Positions 1 to 12,200 of a stretch of 64,000 nucleotides of DNA are shown one piece after another. The stretch comes from Zygnema circumcarinatum. Its lineage: Eukaryota > Streptophyta > Zygnematophyceae > Zygnematales > Zygnemataceae. The notes beneath the pieces were generated by a model. The model saw only the letters and a program-made list of their open reading frames with translations, was not told the origin of the DNA and did not search any database. Position numbers and translations under genes: made by a program. Positions within the stretch are counted from its first letter, which is position 1, and each line of letters begins with the position of its first letter. The DNA lies in assembly GCA_037447605.1 (NCBI GenBank), contig CM074804.1, forward strand, positions 4,451,911 through 4,515,910, in the 5' to 3' direction.

Positions 1-223
1 AAATGGAAGAGAGAAGAGGGCGTGCGAGAGAAAAGCAGAGATAAAGTCAAACCAGTAGCACCCTCGCGCACTTTGACGGGAATGAAACTAGCAGGAGATT
101 CAGGGAATTGCTTGGAACTCACTCACTTAACATAGAACAAACAGGAAGGCAACTTCTGCGAAGGGAAATAGAGTACAGGGAGAAAGAAAATGGAAGAGTG
201 GAGGAATATCATCATCAAGTTAC

Positions 224-1873
224 CTCGTCGATGACGATTCATGTGGCCGCCAAGGGCACGCGATCTGCTGAACCTCCTCCCACAAAACCTGCCAGCTACA
301 GATGAACACGTGTCAGCTGCATCCTCCCAGCCCTTGCAGAATTCTTTTGCATGAACATGACCTTGCAGGGGAAATGCCTTGGCTTGAAACTGACCAAATA
401 TTGTGCCGCGACTCAACTCATGCTCGTTGTAAAGTGGCTACTCACCGGCAGACGTACTTCCCTCCGTCTCTCTGAACTCCCCCCTGTTGGCTGAACTCTG
501 TCTCTCTCCCTCTTTGCACTGCTCCGTCACTACCTGTTCCCCCATCATGTGATTTTCCCCTTGTTGAACAGTAAGCCCTCGTTCTGCGAAATATCGTTCA
601 TCATCTGCTTCCAGTATGAAGCGCCTCTCCTCTATCATTCCCTTCAATAATCAACAATAACCCGCTATTAAACCCCTAACTCTGCTACCACCCACCTGTA
701 AACCCAGACTCTCCTTCGTCATGAGGAGCTTCTGCGGGCCCTTCTCCCCCTCCTCCCGCCACTTCGCCACTTTGCCTTCCCTCCACGCTCGGAATCGCTG
801 CGAATACTTCCCCCGCCGGCAGAGAGGGTGGCCCCAATGCAGCACTCTGACGAGCACCTGACATTTCCATGCTGCCGGACGAGCTTCCAGAACCTTCCTC
901 TGAAGCTCTGCCGGTAAAGCGAAGGCGACTTTCTGCCCCCCTGATAATGCCCGAGCCATATCCAAAGTCTCTGCGAGCATCATTTGGCGGGAGTTTCAAT
1001 CTCCTTGTATATTCCATTGAGGAGTTTTCAGGCAATGTAACGGTTGCCATTTGAGTGGATCTGGATGTTGTCATGGTTTCAGGTCTTGTTGAAGGTAGAG
1101 GTTGGCTGATTTCCTCTGTCGAAGGCATGGGAAGAATCCAAGGAGCTGCTTCCGTCCATGCAGTAACCCTACCACTGGCAAAGGAAACAAAATCGCATCT
1201 GAGTACTTTATAAACCCCAACCAATGACGATACATGTACGTAAGGAGCAACAAAACCCGCCCAGAAAGCATACATAAAGCAGAAGTTTAGCAGGAACATA
1301 CCTCGACACGATGCGAGCGACATCTCGTTCATTTGGATTCCCTTGAAATGAAAGCTGGTTGCTGCTGGAAGATGCTGCCTTTGGAGGCAATCCCGAGAGG
1401 CCCTTCAGAGGTGCGAGCAGAGGCACTCCAAATAGGCGAACGGTCTTTCTCTTCGGATTCTCCCTCTCAATCTCTATCCCTCCCTCCCCATTTTGCGCTG
1501 ATCCTGATGCAATTCGCGGAGGCAGTCTCCACATAACAGCATTTCTTAAAGCCGTTTTTGCCCTGTCGATCGCATCCTGCTTGTCCTTTTCCGTCTCGTA
1601 CTCCTCCCTCCAACCACTTGCTCCCACATCTCTCTCAGCTCCCGTTCGCTTGAAACCCCTCTCGCTCTGTCTAGAATCAGACCGATATCCGAAAGGTCCG
1701 GCCTCGTCAACCTTTTGCTTTCCTCGTTGCTTCGCCTTCTTGGCTTGCTCGAGCTGCTCCTCATTTTGAACTGACTCTGCCTCTTTACTCTCTGTAGTCC
1801 GACCGCTTGATTCGGAGCCCTCGGGGTTTCCTTGTCCTTCTCCTTGCCCTTCGGACTGAACCCCGGAAGCCAT
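224..1873 (-). CDS. C2H2 zinc-finger transcription factor (3' end not found)
   Basis: This is probably a nuclear DNA-binding repressor. Exon 1 is 1873-1302, with its ATG at 1873. Its C-terminal part carries VRLFGV, matching the (R/K)LFGV motif of plant B3 and HSFB repressors. Exon 2 is 1174-696 and is low-complexity Ser/Gly/Pro/Glu. The zinc finger is split by an intron: an exon ending at 446 supplies KYVC, and 288-224 supplies FCGRRFSRSRALGGHMNRHRR. Joined, they give C-x2-C-x12-H-x3-H around the plant-type ALGGH core. The start of the exon ending at 446 is uncertain, because phase from exon 2 fits only a weak acceptor near 528. The last exon, after the donor at 223, was not recognised and may lie outside the window. 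The zinc finger and its two-exon structure are well supported; the full model is not. Confidence 0.7.
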
Positions 1874-2736
1874 GGCTGGACCACGGGCATGCTCAAAAGG
1901 TGCAGAATGTAAGGTCCATAGAGTCAGCTGCTGCTGAGTTCGTCGAGTGAAGCTCCACCCACTTAACGAGGTGGAGAAGGTCCCACTGCTTCTCCGAAAG
2001 CTGCAAATTAAAATTATGAAAGCGGGTTTAGATTGTAGGAGAGTTGCAGAGGGAAGACAACGCTGCAGCAGAGTTATCTCAATAAGTATCTCACCGTGTA
2101 CATGATTGGAGTAGCAATCGCCCTCGCTGCCGGAGAAGGGAGAAAGAGGCTTGCATAGCCACAGGTTGAACATGAAACAAAGGTGCTCCATAGCCTCTGT
2201 TGAAAAATATCTTCGGCGCTCTGAAGTGCTGCAATCGCTGAGCAGGCAGGGGGGGAAACAAAGAGGACGAAGCAAGCGGCTCGCTGGAAAGCTTGTCAAT
2301 TGCACGGAGCAGCCGCGAAATATCTGGACAAACCTCAACAGAAGGAAGGGAGGCTCTTGAGGCACTTTACATTTGAGATGTTGGGAATTAAATCACGCAA
2401 ACATGTCGCATCAATACAGGGATTCACCAAACATCACCCTTGGAAGTCCGCAGATATCCAGCTTTGACTGCTTTTAAAATAAACGACTTGTTACTTGCAA
2501 GTATCCAAAAGCAGAACTCGGCTCAAGCGCTAAGAAAGGTGTTTTTTTCGGTTGATTGATTCATGCAAGGAGAGCGGCTGCACGGCCAAGCTCCAATATT
2601 TGCAGGATGACCGCGTAAAGCATCAAAATTACATCTTGAAAACTATGCACAAACGCCATAGCAGAGCAGGCTGCGATGAATATCTTGGGAAGCGGGTGTA
2701 AAGTTGGGGGGTGGAGGGGGGGCCGGTGGGGGGGAA

Positions 2737-2752
2737 GAGAGANNNNNNNNNN

Positions 2753-2784
<32 letters not shown>

Positions 2785-2860
2785 TTGAGAGAGAGAGAGC
2801 AAGAGAGAGAGAGAGAGAGGGCGAGGGAGCGAGAGAGAGCGAGAAAGTGCGAGAAATAGA
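2737..2860. repeat. (GA)n microsatellite interrupted by a 10-N gap
   Basis: This is a nearly pure GA/GAGAGC purine tract with ten Ns at 2743-2752. The gap lies inside the simple repeat, so its true length is unknown. The minus strand reads as a long Ser/Leu open frame, which is a repeat artefact. Confidence 0.9.
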
Positions 2861-3893
2861 CGAGAAGTGAGTGAAAGAGAGTTTTATATTGCAGAAAGAG
2901 CCCTCAAATAATCTCCTTGATCCAATCTGGATTATTTTTCTGTAACAATACCCAAATAATTTGTTCCGATCGCTTATCATTCTCTATCACGCTTACTGTT
3001 CCATCAAAAAATCCAGAAATCAACGCGAAGCTCCAGAAATACACCAATTCAAGCAAACGCCATTCCGGACTCAGATTTCAACCCAAATGGTGCTTACATA
3101 TGCTAGCTGCAGTTGACGTTTCGCTTGCGTGGTGCAATGTTTCATAGCACGGTTGCCCTTGATCCATGGCAGGGTGCAGCCTGGCACTGAACCACTTGCT
3201 GCTGAAACATTCAATTCATTCAGCTGCCTCCATACCTTCAATTTCAGCGAACAAAGAGGGAGAGAAAGAGAGAGAGAGGGCGAGAGAGGGCGAGAGAGAG
3301 GGAGAGGCGGAGAGGGGCGGAGAGGCCGAGTGCGAGAGTGAGGCAGCAGCCCAGTGCGGGCGTCAGCCGCCCTGCAAGGCCGCCGGGTCCAGTCCCTTCC
3401 CGAAGCATCCCACCGCGGTGTGAATGGGCCTGCTTTCGCACGTGCGATCTCGGTTTCCCGAGGGTGCCACGTATGCGCGCGGGCCGCCGTGGCGCCTTTT
3501 GCACGTGAGAGAGCCCTGACCGCGCTTGCGGGGACTCGCGCTGACGTCATTGTCGACGCGTGGCAGCTTCGCGAACTGCATGTTCTACACGTGGCGGCGC
3601 GCGCATGGTCCGCCGGCCAGCCTTAAAAAAAAAAAAGGCCACCCGTCGCCGGGCCGCGCGTCACGTCATTCAGATGCGACAAGCGCGCGCGAGGCGGCGC
3701 GACTTTCAATAGGTCGGTCGATCGGTCGGTCGGTCGGTCGGACAGGTTTGGCGGGCGGGCGGGCGGCATGCAAGGGGCCGCGCGTGGCGGGGCGGAATTG
3801 GCGCACCCCTGGCGGCGGCTGCGGTCCCGCCGGCCCCGCCCCGCTCAGTGTCAGGAACCACGGGGACGGCCGTCCGGAGGGGAGGGCCTCCCT

Positions 3894-4517
3894 TGTTGGT
3901 GTATGCTAGTTAGTTAGTCACTCAGGCACTAAGTTTGTGTGGCGGGAGGTGTGCTCCTAGTGTTTCTATTATATGGCGAACTTCCAGTTACCGTGCAGGA
4001 CTTCGGGGGTGTGCCCGTAGTGCGAGCGCGCGGAGTCAGAACTGACAGGGCGCGGCGTCAGGATGTCGGCGCAGCGAAGGAGGCGGCGGCGGCACGATAG
4101 TATGAGGCGCGATGTCAGCAGCGCCTCATCTGGGAGTCCGTGGCGAGTCGGGAGGCGCCACGTGTTAAGTCAGCGGTACGGTACGCGGCTGAGCAAAGAG
4201 GAGTCAGATCTGACGGCGCAGGATGAGGATCGGAATGAGGCTGAGGCGGATCCAACGGGCTGCGGAGCTGGAATCCGCGCCAGCGAGCGGTGGATCCAAC
4301 GGCCGGGGATTAGGATGAGATTAGACCCATGCAAGGCGCTGCATGGGCGGCCGTGACACGACAGCGTCACGTTTCACGGCGCCATATTATATTTGAGAGG
4401 GTTTGTAGTGAGTGGTTTAATCTTGCTCTGCGGTGGCTGGTCTAGCTAGGCTATCGTCACTCGTGTTGTGAGTTAGTGACTGAGAGAAACAAACCTTTGT
4501 AGCTTGGGAGCTTATTC
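3894..4517. mobile_element. Possible Copia-type LTR (low confidence)
   Basis: The segment starts TGTTGGTGTATGC and ends CTTATTCA, giving the TG...CA termini of plant Copia LTRs. Its last 60 bases (GAGAGAAACAAACCTTTGTAG) resemble the 3' part of such LTRs. About 30 bases later TTTTAGAGCC weakly recalls a primer-binding site. I found no second LTR, no convincing target duplication and no gag/pol frame, so this may be a solo or degraded LTR, or a coincidence. Confidence 0.22.
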
Positions 4518-5857
4518 ATTGTGATGTGTTTTATTTATGAAGGAGTTTTAGAGCCGTGAGTTTTCTTCCTTAATTCTCTCTTGTTGTAGAGTAGCAGAGG
4601 CACAGGACATGCTGCTATTCCGAACCATTCTCTTTTGCATTTTCTCTGTGAGTAAAATGGGCTTTGAGTGATTGCATTTGAGTTGAAGAGTTAGAATGTC
4701 ATCTTCCGTAGGCACTAGAGAACCTATGGAGGGCGGTTCACGTGGAGGAGTCCTGGACAGTGGTGATGGGCTCACACCAACATCCCTTCCCTCCTCGGGC
4801 GGGTCCAGGATTTTTTATGAGGTAGGGCTAAGCCCCTCATCAACTTGTGGAAGGGAGGTCCGCCGCCGCTTCCTTTCCTTTCACAGTTGGGGCGCCGTCC
4901 CTCTTTTTGAATGCATGCGCAGTCGTGGCAGGCAGTCATGCTCCTCTCGCCGCGTCACGCTGGCAGACTCCCGTCACGGCATCGCCTTGCAACGCACGCT
5001 GTCACGCGGCCTTGCCGCCCTTCATTGTCGCGCCGCACTCGTTGCTGCTGACAGCCTCGCCGGCTCCAGCCTGCGCTTCTTCCCCTTCGATGTGCTCCTC
5101 CCCCTCCCCCTTTCTGATATGTGCCCGCATTAGCGAACTCTGTGACCGCCTTTAAAGCCATGTTCTTAGGCCCAGCAGCAGCTTCAAATTTTCGAGGTTT
5201 GGAGGACTATTGAAGAGCTGCCTACGATCGGCTTGGTTCATTGTTTGGAGGGAGCACGGCAGTCCCTGGAGGTAGCGCGAGTCCAATACACGGAAAGATC
5301 GCACACTGAACGTGGACACCCATAGGGTGATTCCGTTGTAGTTTTTTTGCCAAACTCAAATTTGGTACGAACGCATATGTGTGCTCGATCCTACTTTACA
5401 GATTTTGTGCCGAAGATTGGTCAGTTTTTGTCAAAGATCCATTGTAAGAAAGCGAAGTTTCGGTGCACACAGTAATAGAGTAAGGCTGAGGCAGCATTCC
5501 GAGACGCGATGCGTACCGTGCGGCACTGCTCTCTCTCTCACAGCGGAGGGACAGAGCCGTGGGTACGAGGCTCGTCCAAATATCGGATCGAGATACAACG
5601 GAACAGCATACGATACGATACGAAAATGGACCATCCTAAACACTGCGATATACCCTATCGAGAATGACGATATCTACCGCAGCGTATCGATTATATCGAT
5701 TATACCGCGCGTGCCGCCCCTCCAACGGCAGCTTTTGCTTTGGGGCCCCTCCGCTTGCAGGCCCGACCGAGCGAGCGAGCTCGGCCTGGGGAGGGGGAGA
5801 GGGAGGGAGAGAGGGAGGGGAGGGAGGGGAGGGAGGGGAGGGAGGGGAGGGGAGGCC

Positions 5858-8800
5858 ATGGCGGACAGCTCGGGCGCCCGGGTGCGGCTGTACAAGCAAC
5901 GTGGTGGCAAGTCCGACCAGCAGCGCCGGCGAGAGGAGGCGCTCGCGCGGCAGAAGAGCGCCCGGCGCGACCTGCTCTCTCACGCTCGCCAGCTGGCGCT
6001 CAGCTTGGGAGGGGAGGAAGGGAGAGGGGGAAGGAGGGAGGGAGGGAGAGGGGAGGATGCAGGGAGGGAGAAAGGGGAAGAAGACGAGAGTATGTGGGAG
6101 AGAGATGAGGAGTCGGACTTGCAGAGTAGGAAGGGGAATGGAGGTGTGGAGGGTGGAGGTGTGGAGGATAGGGATAGCGAGGCGGGGGAGGGAGAAAGTG
6201 AGGGGGAAAGGGCGGAGAGGAGAGTGGGAGATGTGGTGGAGGGAGGGAGGCTGTGGGGGCAGAAGGCTCGGGAGTGGTATGGGAAGCAGCTTATGATGCC
6301 AGAATGGATGGTGGATGTTCCATCAAATATGCAGCAAGAATGGTTAGTTGTGCATTATCATCTATTATTTATAAAATTTATACTTAATTTCTCACGTCAA
6401 TTCGGAGCATAGCTGGAATTAGGATACTTGTGTCTGAACTAGTTGTGAAGGTAACTTTATTTTGCGTGTCTAGGGGATTGACCTGTACCAATGTCGAGAT
6501 GAATACAGGTGATTGTGATGACGTTGTGCCCAGACAGAGCCCCGAGGAGTATTCTAACAGCCTGACTCTGCGAAGTATCACAAAATTTCATAATTATTTC
6601 TCAGAATTCTTTGGAAATGACATTTTGATGCAGGTACGTTCTTCCTCGGCCGGAGGGAAAGCGGTGCCTTGTTATTTCGTCAAACGGAACAACTGTGAGC
6701 AGATTACGGAATGGACAGATCCTTCATAAATTCCCATCTGCGCTTCCAAACGGTGCGAGAACGCGCCAAGTGGCAGCTGCCGCCCACATTTATTGCATCC
6801 TTGATTGTATCTTCCACGAGGTACAAACTGGTTTAAGAAAATAAAATTCAATATCACAGATTTCCCTTGTCTTTGCACAATTACCGCATTTCCTAGTTAG
6901 TTTCTGTTCCTTGGCAACTATGTGACTAAATCGATGCTTTAGGAACCGTATACCCTTAAACCCTACAACCTTAAAAGCCCTCTGTTGATATTTATGGGAA
7001 ACTTAAACCTTACTTAAGCTTAGGTAAAATTCTTGCCCTGGGTAGCCTTTGCGGAATCCATGAGGAACCGCTGCAACTCCGGAGTTGCATCCAATCAGTT
7101 GAAATATCTGCATCATGTGATGCAGGCAAGCGAAACGTACTATGTCCTCGACATGATGTCGTGGCGGGGCTATTCGTTGTACGACTGTTCTACGGAGTTC
7201 CGTTTTTTTTGGGTTAATACAAAACTTGCTGAGACAGGAGCTTTAGAGTCTCCTTCTACTTATCACCGATATCGATTCCAGACTTTGCCAGTTTATGACT
7301 GTTCGGTGAAGGGCCTTCAAGCAGCGTATGGGGAATTGTATCCCTTTCAGAAAGACGGCCTTCTCTTTTGTAATAAGTGAGTATCGCATCACCAGAGTCT
7401 GCCAACGTGTTTTGGTATTTTTGAAGTCTTAAATTGAGTTGGATATCCGGCGATTGGACCTGAACTTTGGTGTTTGTTTGAGCATTTGCTTGAAATCCTA
7501 TTAAAAACGAAAAAAAAGGTCTTTTAGGAAAAAGACGTTTTTTCGATGCCACTTGGTTTCAGTTATGTTTTGATGTTCGACATCTAGCATTTGAATAAGT
7601 TTTTCATTATAAATTTTCAAATAACATACTTATTTTTATGTCCCTACGACGTCGATGCTACGGCAATCTTTTCTGCTAATACCTCAGGTGGACATTAAAG
7701 ATTGTTTAGTGTTTTTAGGGTATGTGACACGTGGCACTTCATGATTGGGCTGGCCAGACACACACACTATACCCTCGGCCTTACTCCCTTGGTGCTTTTG
7801 TGGAAGGACCTTTACTGCAGCAAATATGTAATTGACACAGACAGCCATGGAATCATTCCTCCAGAACAGCTGGTGCGGACTGTTACAGTTACTGTCACAA
7901 TTACAGTCTTGCTCATGCATCTCGCTCTGCGTTTCATGCCGACAGTCAGAACACGTCGAGGAAAGACTTCCATTTTCAAGTCTAATTCATTCCTTACTGC
8001 AATGAGGCTGGGGAGCAGGTTGTGTTAGAGCTGAGAGTTGGCGGGTCCCTTGTGACGGCTGACGACCCTCCTGCAGTGCTCGGGGTGCTCCCAAATGACG
8101 TTTTATGTGTTAGTGCCGCCTCCTCCTTGCGCTCCTCATTTTCTCGTCTTTCCCTTGCTCTAGCTTACATGCTCTCTCCCCCTCTCTCTCTCTCCTCTCC
8201 CGATTCCAACCCCCCATTTCTCGTTCAGCAGCGAGAACAATATTGCTATGTCGATAGCAAGTATCCTAATGCTTGTCCCCTCTTCATTTCAGAAGTCCCT
8301 TCTAGCAATTCTTCACAGGAAGTATTCCCTTTCTATGCTTCATCCCTTGCCGTTCCACTGAAACCAAGTCTGGTTCCATGGAGCCTCTCCTCACCCCCCA
8401 CCCTCTGCCCTCCTGCTCTACGTTGGTCACAGAGCGTGAAGGACCTCAGGGAGGGCACTCTCCTCCGGTTCTCTCTTCAAGAAGGGGATCTCCAGATAGT
8501 GAATGGAGTACCCCGATTGGCCGGCATGCGCCTGCAAGGGCTGGCGCACAGGCGGGGAGCCGGACCCGACAGCTGCAGCAAGGTGAAGATTTTTTCGTTG
8601 GGTTCCTTCAAAAGTTGGCACACTGTCGCTTTTTTATTTTCAGCTATCAGAATCAGGCTTGTTTCTTTTTCGTGGCGCGGTGTTTGGCGGTTCGCTTGTT
8701 TTGAGGGTTGCCATAGGTGGGAAGGAACGGAGGCGGAAGGAATGGCACGGGTATTAATGTGTCCAGTCGGACGGATTTTGGGGCATGGAAGCAGATTTTG

Positions 8801-8947
8801 TTTCAGTACGCCGCCCGCCACGACCCTTTGACCTTTGCAGACATAGTCGCAGGCATGGAGGCATCGCATGGGGAGGGGGATGCGCCTGTAGATGCGGGCT
8901 CTCCCTCTGTTGAGTATGGAATAGAAGTCGAGCCTACGAACCTTTAA
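5858..8947 (+). CDS. SNUPN: Snurportin-1 (m3G-cap snRNP import adaptor)
   Basis: Snurportin carries spliceosomal snRNPs into the nucleus by binding the trimethylguanosine cap and importin-beta. Seven exons close in phase: 5858-6342, 6634-6752, 7046-7376, 7758-7872, 8019-8108, 8433-8582 and 8717-8947. They give about 506 residues, longer than typical family members (about 360-400). The N-terminus (residues 8-48, Arg/Lys-rich, RVRLYKQRGG...SARRDLL) matches the importin-beta-binding domain. The cap-binding domain starts at VDVPSNMQQEW and YVLPRPEGKRCLVISSNG, then ETYYVLDMMSWRGYSLYDC, and HYTLGLTPLVLLWKD. The Trp residues in QQEW and LLWKD fall where the cap-stacking Trps lie in human snurportin (from memory). 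The extra length is an acidic Glu/Gly/Arg-rich linker (about residues 50-145) coded by GA-rich DNA. The acceptors of exon 3 and of the last exon are the least certain. Confidence 0.94.
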
Positions 8948-9233
8948 AGGCTAAAAAACGACGAAACCCCAGAGCGGAATTTTCTCGCGCTCTCCTACCC
9001 TCTGTACAGTTTTAATTGTACTCAAATACGGATTAAAGCGTTCAGTCCCCCCGTTTAGTTCATGATGAGAAGAAGCTCTTTTGTTGCTTACAAGTTGTTT
9101 GGATTTGACGGGGAAGCGAAGGGGTGGCACGACGTCAGATTTCACATCCAGACATGGAACTCAACAGTGGTAGGAAAGAGGATAAGAACCGTATAAATGA
9201 ACTTCTCTTACACTGGAAAGAGCACAAAGGCGC
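8948..9233. other. Short convergent intergenic gap (SNUPN / WDR12 3' ends)
   Basis: The snurportin (+) and WDR12 (-) stop codons face each other across about 286 bp. The 3'UTRs must lie here and may overlap. I see no separate gene. Confidence 0.7.
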
Positions 9234-12200
9234 CTAGCGAAGAGTAACACCGGAGTGAACGGTCAGCTTGGAGTCTGTCCCGCCGCTCACAATGGCTTCT
9301 GGGCCCCACCAGTCTACACATAATACCTGCATCATTACCTCAAAATGCCAACACCACACATTTGTGAGTGATCTCGAGCAGCCTCTCCCACTCTCACTCT
9401 CTCGCTCGCCCTCCCATCTTTCATACGGCTCCATGGCCTCAAGTAGTTGGCAGAAGATAACTCATATTCCCACAAAGAAGTTCGCTGAAACCTGACCTAC
9501 AGATCCTGAATCGAGCCTCTTCCCCATTTTCCTGGATGCACGAAATGCTGAAGGGAAATGCAAAAGCCCTTTAAACAAAAACACGAGGGCAGAGTGCTGA
9601 CCTTCTCCGCCTCTGTATCTATAGTGTAAAGGGGAATCTGTCAGCCCAAGTAAAGCCCGAGATCAATGTTAGCCACTCTGTTGAATCCATGCATACATTG
9701 ATAGAGACCACAACTTAAACCAGGACTGCTCGCTTTTTTGACCTGAACCAACAATTGAAACATGTTTCCGTTTGTATCAACCGCCTGACTGAAAAGAAAG
9801 CGCAGAATGGGGATCATCTGGAGCCCTGCCAAATGTTCCTGTGAATTGGGTTTGGGAAAGAATCCGTGCCAAGTAGATGCTAGGTTGCTCTCTTAGCCAT
9901 TCACTACAAAAGTTAACAGGTTCCTCAGACAATTGAAAGAGCTTCAACCAATATTCAAAAGCATAAAAGGGAGCCTCTCTCAGCCTAGTTTTGCCTGCAG
10001 GCTGCAGAATTCCAAAGTTCAAGCACTGGCCTAGACAGATCCACAACTACAGAAATTTGTGCAGCTTTTGACCAAGCATTGGGATAAAGCAAGTGAAATA
10101 CAACTCAACGCACAAGCGAGCAAGCTATCTTTCATTGAACGATGGGACACACTGGCAAACACCTTCGACTTCGAATTTTATAAATGGAACTTAACAGCTG
10201 TCTTGACCCCACTCTCCTTTTTCTTGTCTTCTTCCCTCATGCATCACCGCTGTCATCTCACTATCTCTCCCACATTCTTTCAGGGAAAAAAATGCATACC
10301 GCTGACCGAATGTCCCATAGTTTGAGGGTGCCATCATATGAAGCAGAAACAAGGTGATGCGCACTTTTAGGGTGCCTGCCAACGAGAAAAAGGATTAACA
10401 AATAAATCTTTTGATGACTTAGTTCAGCGGTACATTGTCCGGCCCTGTGGAGACAGACCAAGGAAAGCATGAAATTTGACTTTGCAACAAGACATTGAAT
10501 GGGGGGAGGGAGGGAGAGAGCGTGAGAGGCGAGCACACAGGGAAAGTAGGTGAGAGGTGGACGTGGAGGGAAGGGTAAACGGAGGGCGTGTGGGAGAGAA
10601 AGCAGTCAAAATCAAACGTCCAAGATTTGACAAGTCCTTCAGCAAAGGCTCTATTGGCTTCTGCCATTCTGTGAGTTTGGAACACAATCAAGTCCTTTCA
10701 TATGGAGAGCACAAAACCGGCAGGCTCAAAAAGCTGCTAATTGTGGAAAACTCACCATCGGACGGCTGATATCCAGCCCTTATGGGAGGTGAGCTGCTTC
10801 ACAGGTGTCACAGCGCCTGCCAAAAAAATATCCCAAAACAAAATAATGTACAAGCAAACATGCTGATTTATCCAAAGCAACACAGTCGTTTGTTCACGCT
10901 TCCAAATCAATGAGAGGAAAGACACATCATCTTTTCACTGAACGGATGCAAGAAAAAATCTGAACCTTAAGAAACACAAAGAACCCAGTCACCTTAATGA
11001 CCGACTTTTCACCAGTGAGGCAACACACTCCCACAGTCCTTACTCGCTGTTCGTGGGTCCCACAGACGCAGTACTCTGTCGCCTCCGCCAGCAGCGAGGA
11101 GTCCCCCTCCCTCTCCCTCTCCTCCCGCACTCAGAGTGAGCACAGGCTGCGTGCCTGTCTGCTTCCCATGAAGTCCAACAAGCATAGATCATTAGCCCAA
11201 ATGAATAGCACACTTTAGTTTATACGACCCACCCAAGGCTTAGCCAAACTAACTGCTTGAGTTGTAACTGCACACATACATACATATATACATACATGCA
11301 CACATGTTGGGTGCAGTTAGCAGTCCAGACACCGGACGAATGTCTGACCAGGGTATGCGTGTTGATGCCCGTTGCGGCGTCCCAACAGCGGACGGAGTGA
11401 TCCCATGAGCCGGAGAAGATGCAGTCGGAGGCCCACACAACTGCCGCCACGCACTGAGTGTGGCCGTCGAGGGCTGCTCGAGGAGCCACCTGCGGGGGGA
11501 GGAGGAGGAGGAGGAGGAGGAGGAGGAGAAGGAGGAGGAGGGAGATGGGACCCATCAGAGGATATGGAAATGAAGGGCCAGATATAATGCCAGACTTTGC
11601 ATAACTTTGGTTTCCAGGTTTTTGGAGGACTGCGCAAACTCTGCCAAGTTTTGATGCTTTTTATAGACTCGTTTATTCAATCATCAACAAACAAAGTCAA
11701 ACAAAGTCCACAAGAACGCTCAGTAGCCTTAGTGGTAGACAACCGGGCAAAGACATATTAACTACATGATCGGTCTTTCAAGATTTGTGATTTTTGAATT
11801 TTGAAAGCTTTTGCTCCGAGCATAGGAAAGTGGTAGTTCATTGCTGATGAGTACGAATGTACACACACTTTTACTTTAGCGCAAGAAAGAACCCTTAAGA
11901 GTACCTCTACAACGCCCGATGGCACCGCGTCATCGGCTGCTGTCCTCCTCTTTTTGCTTCCGGACCCCAGCTCTCCCTCATCCTCCTGCTCCTCTCCCGC
12001 TGTGGGCCATAAACAGATCGTCCCATCCCACGAGCCGGAGCAAATCTGCAGTCAAGATCCATTCATAAAAAAACACAAAAAACAAATGAAACTCGTCGAT
12101 GAAATTACTAACTCATAATTACAAGGTTTCTCCTTTCGTTAGGAAAATGCTGCCCATAAGACGAGCTGTCGAACTGCAAACGCTCCGCATGACATATTAT

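Larger units (their letters stand above)
1874..5857. other. Intergenic block: GA repeats, N gap, GC-rich regulatory-looking DNA
   Basis: I see no conserved coding sequence here. A (GA)n tract with a 10-N gap covers about 2737-2860, and a second GA-rich stretch covers 3243-3310. A strongly GC/CpG-rich stretch runs from about 3320 to 3890. It includes three CACGTG hexamers (3439, 3502, 3598), one TGACGTCA palindrome (3542-3549) and a GGTC repeat (about 3715-3745), and resembles a promoter without an obvious gene. A possible LTR follows at 3894-4517. From 5575 to 5715 there are short GATAC/ATCGATTATA repetitions. A GGGAG-rich tract (5790-5850) directly precedes the snurportin ATG. Confidence 0.6.

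Noticed and set aside
4063-4356. 97-codon Arg-rich frame in the possible LTR
   Set aside because: No domain, and it lies in non-coding-looking GC-rich DNA.
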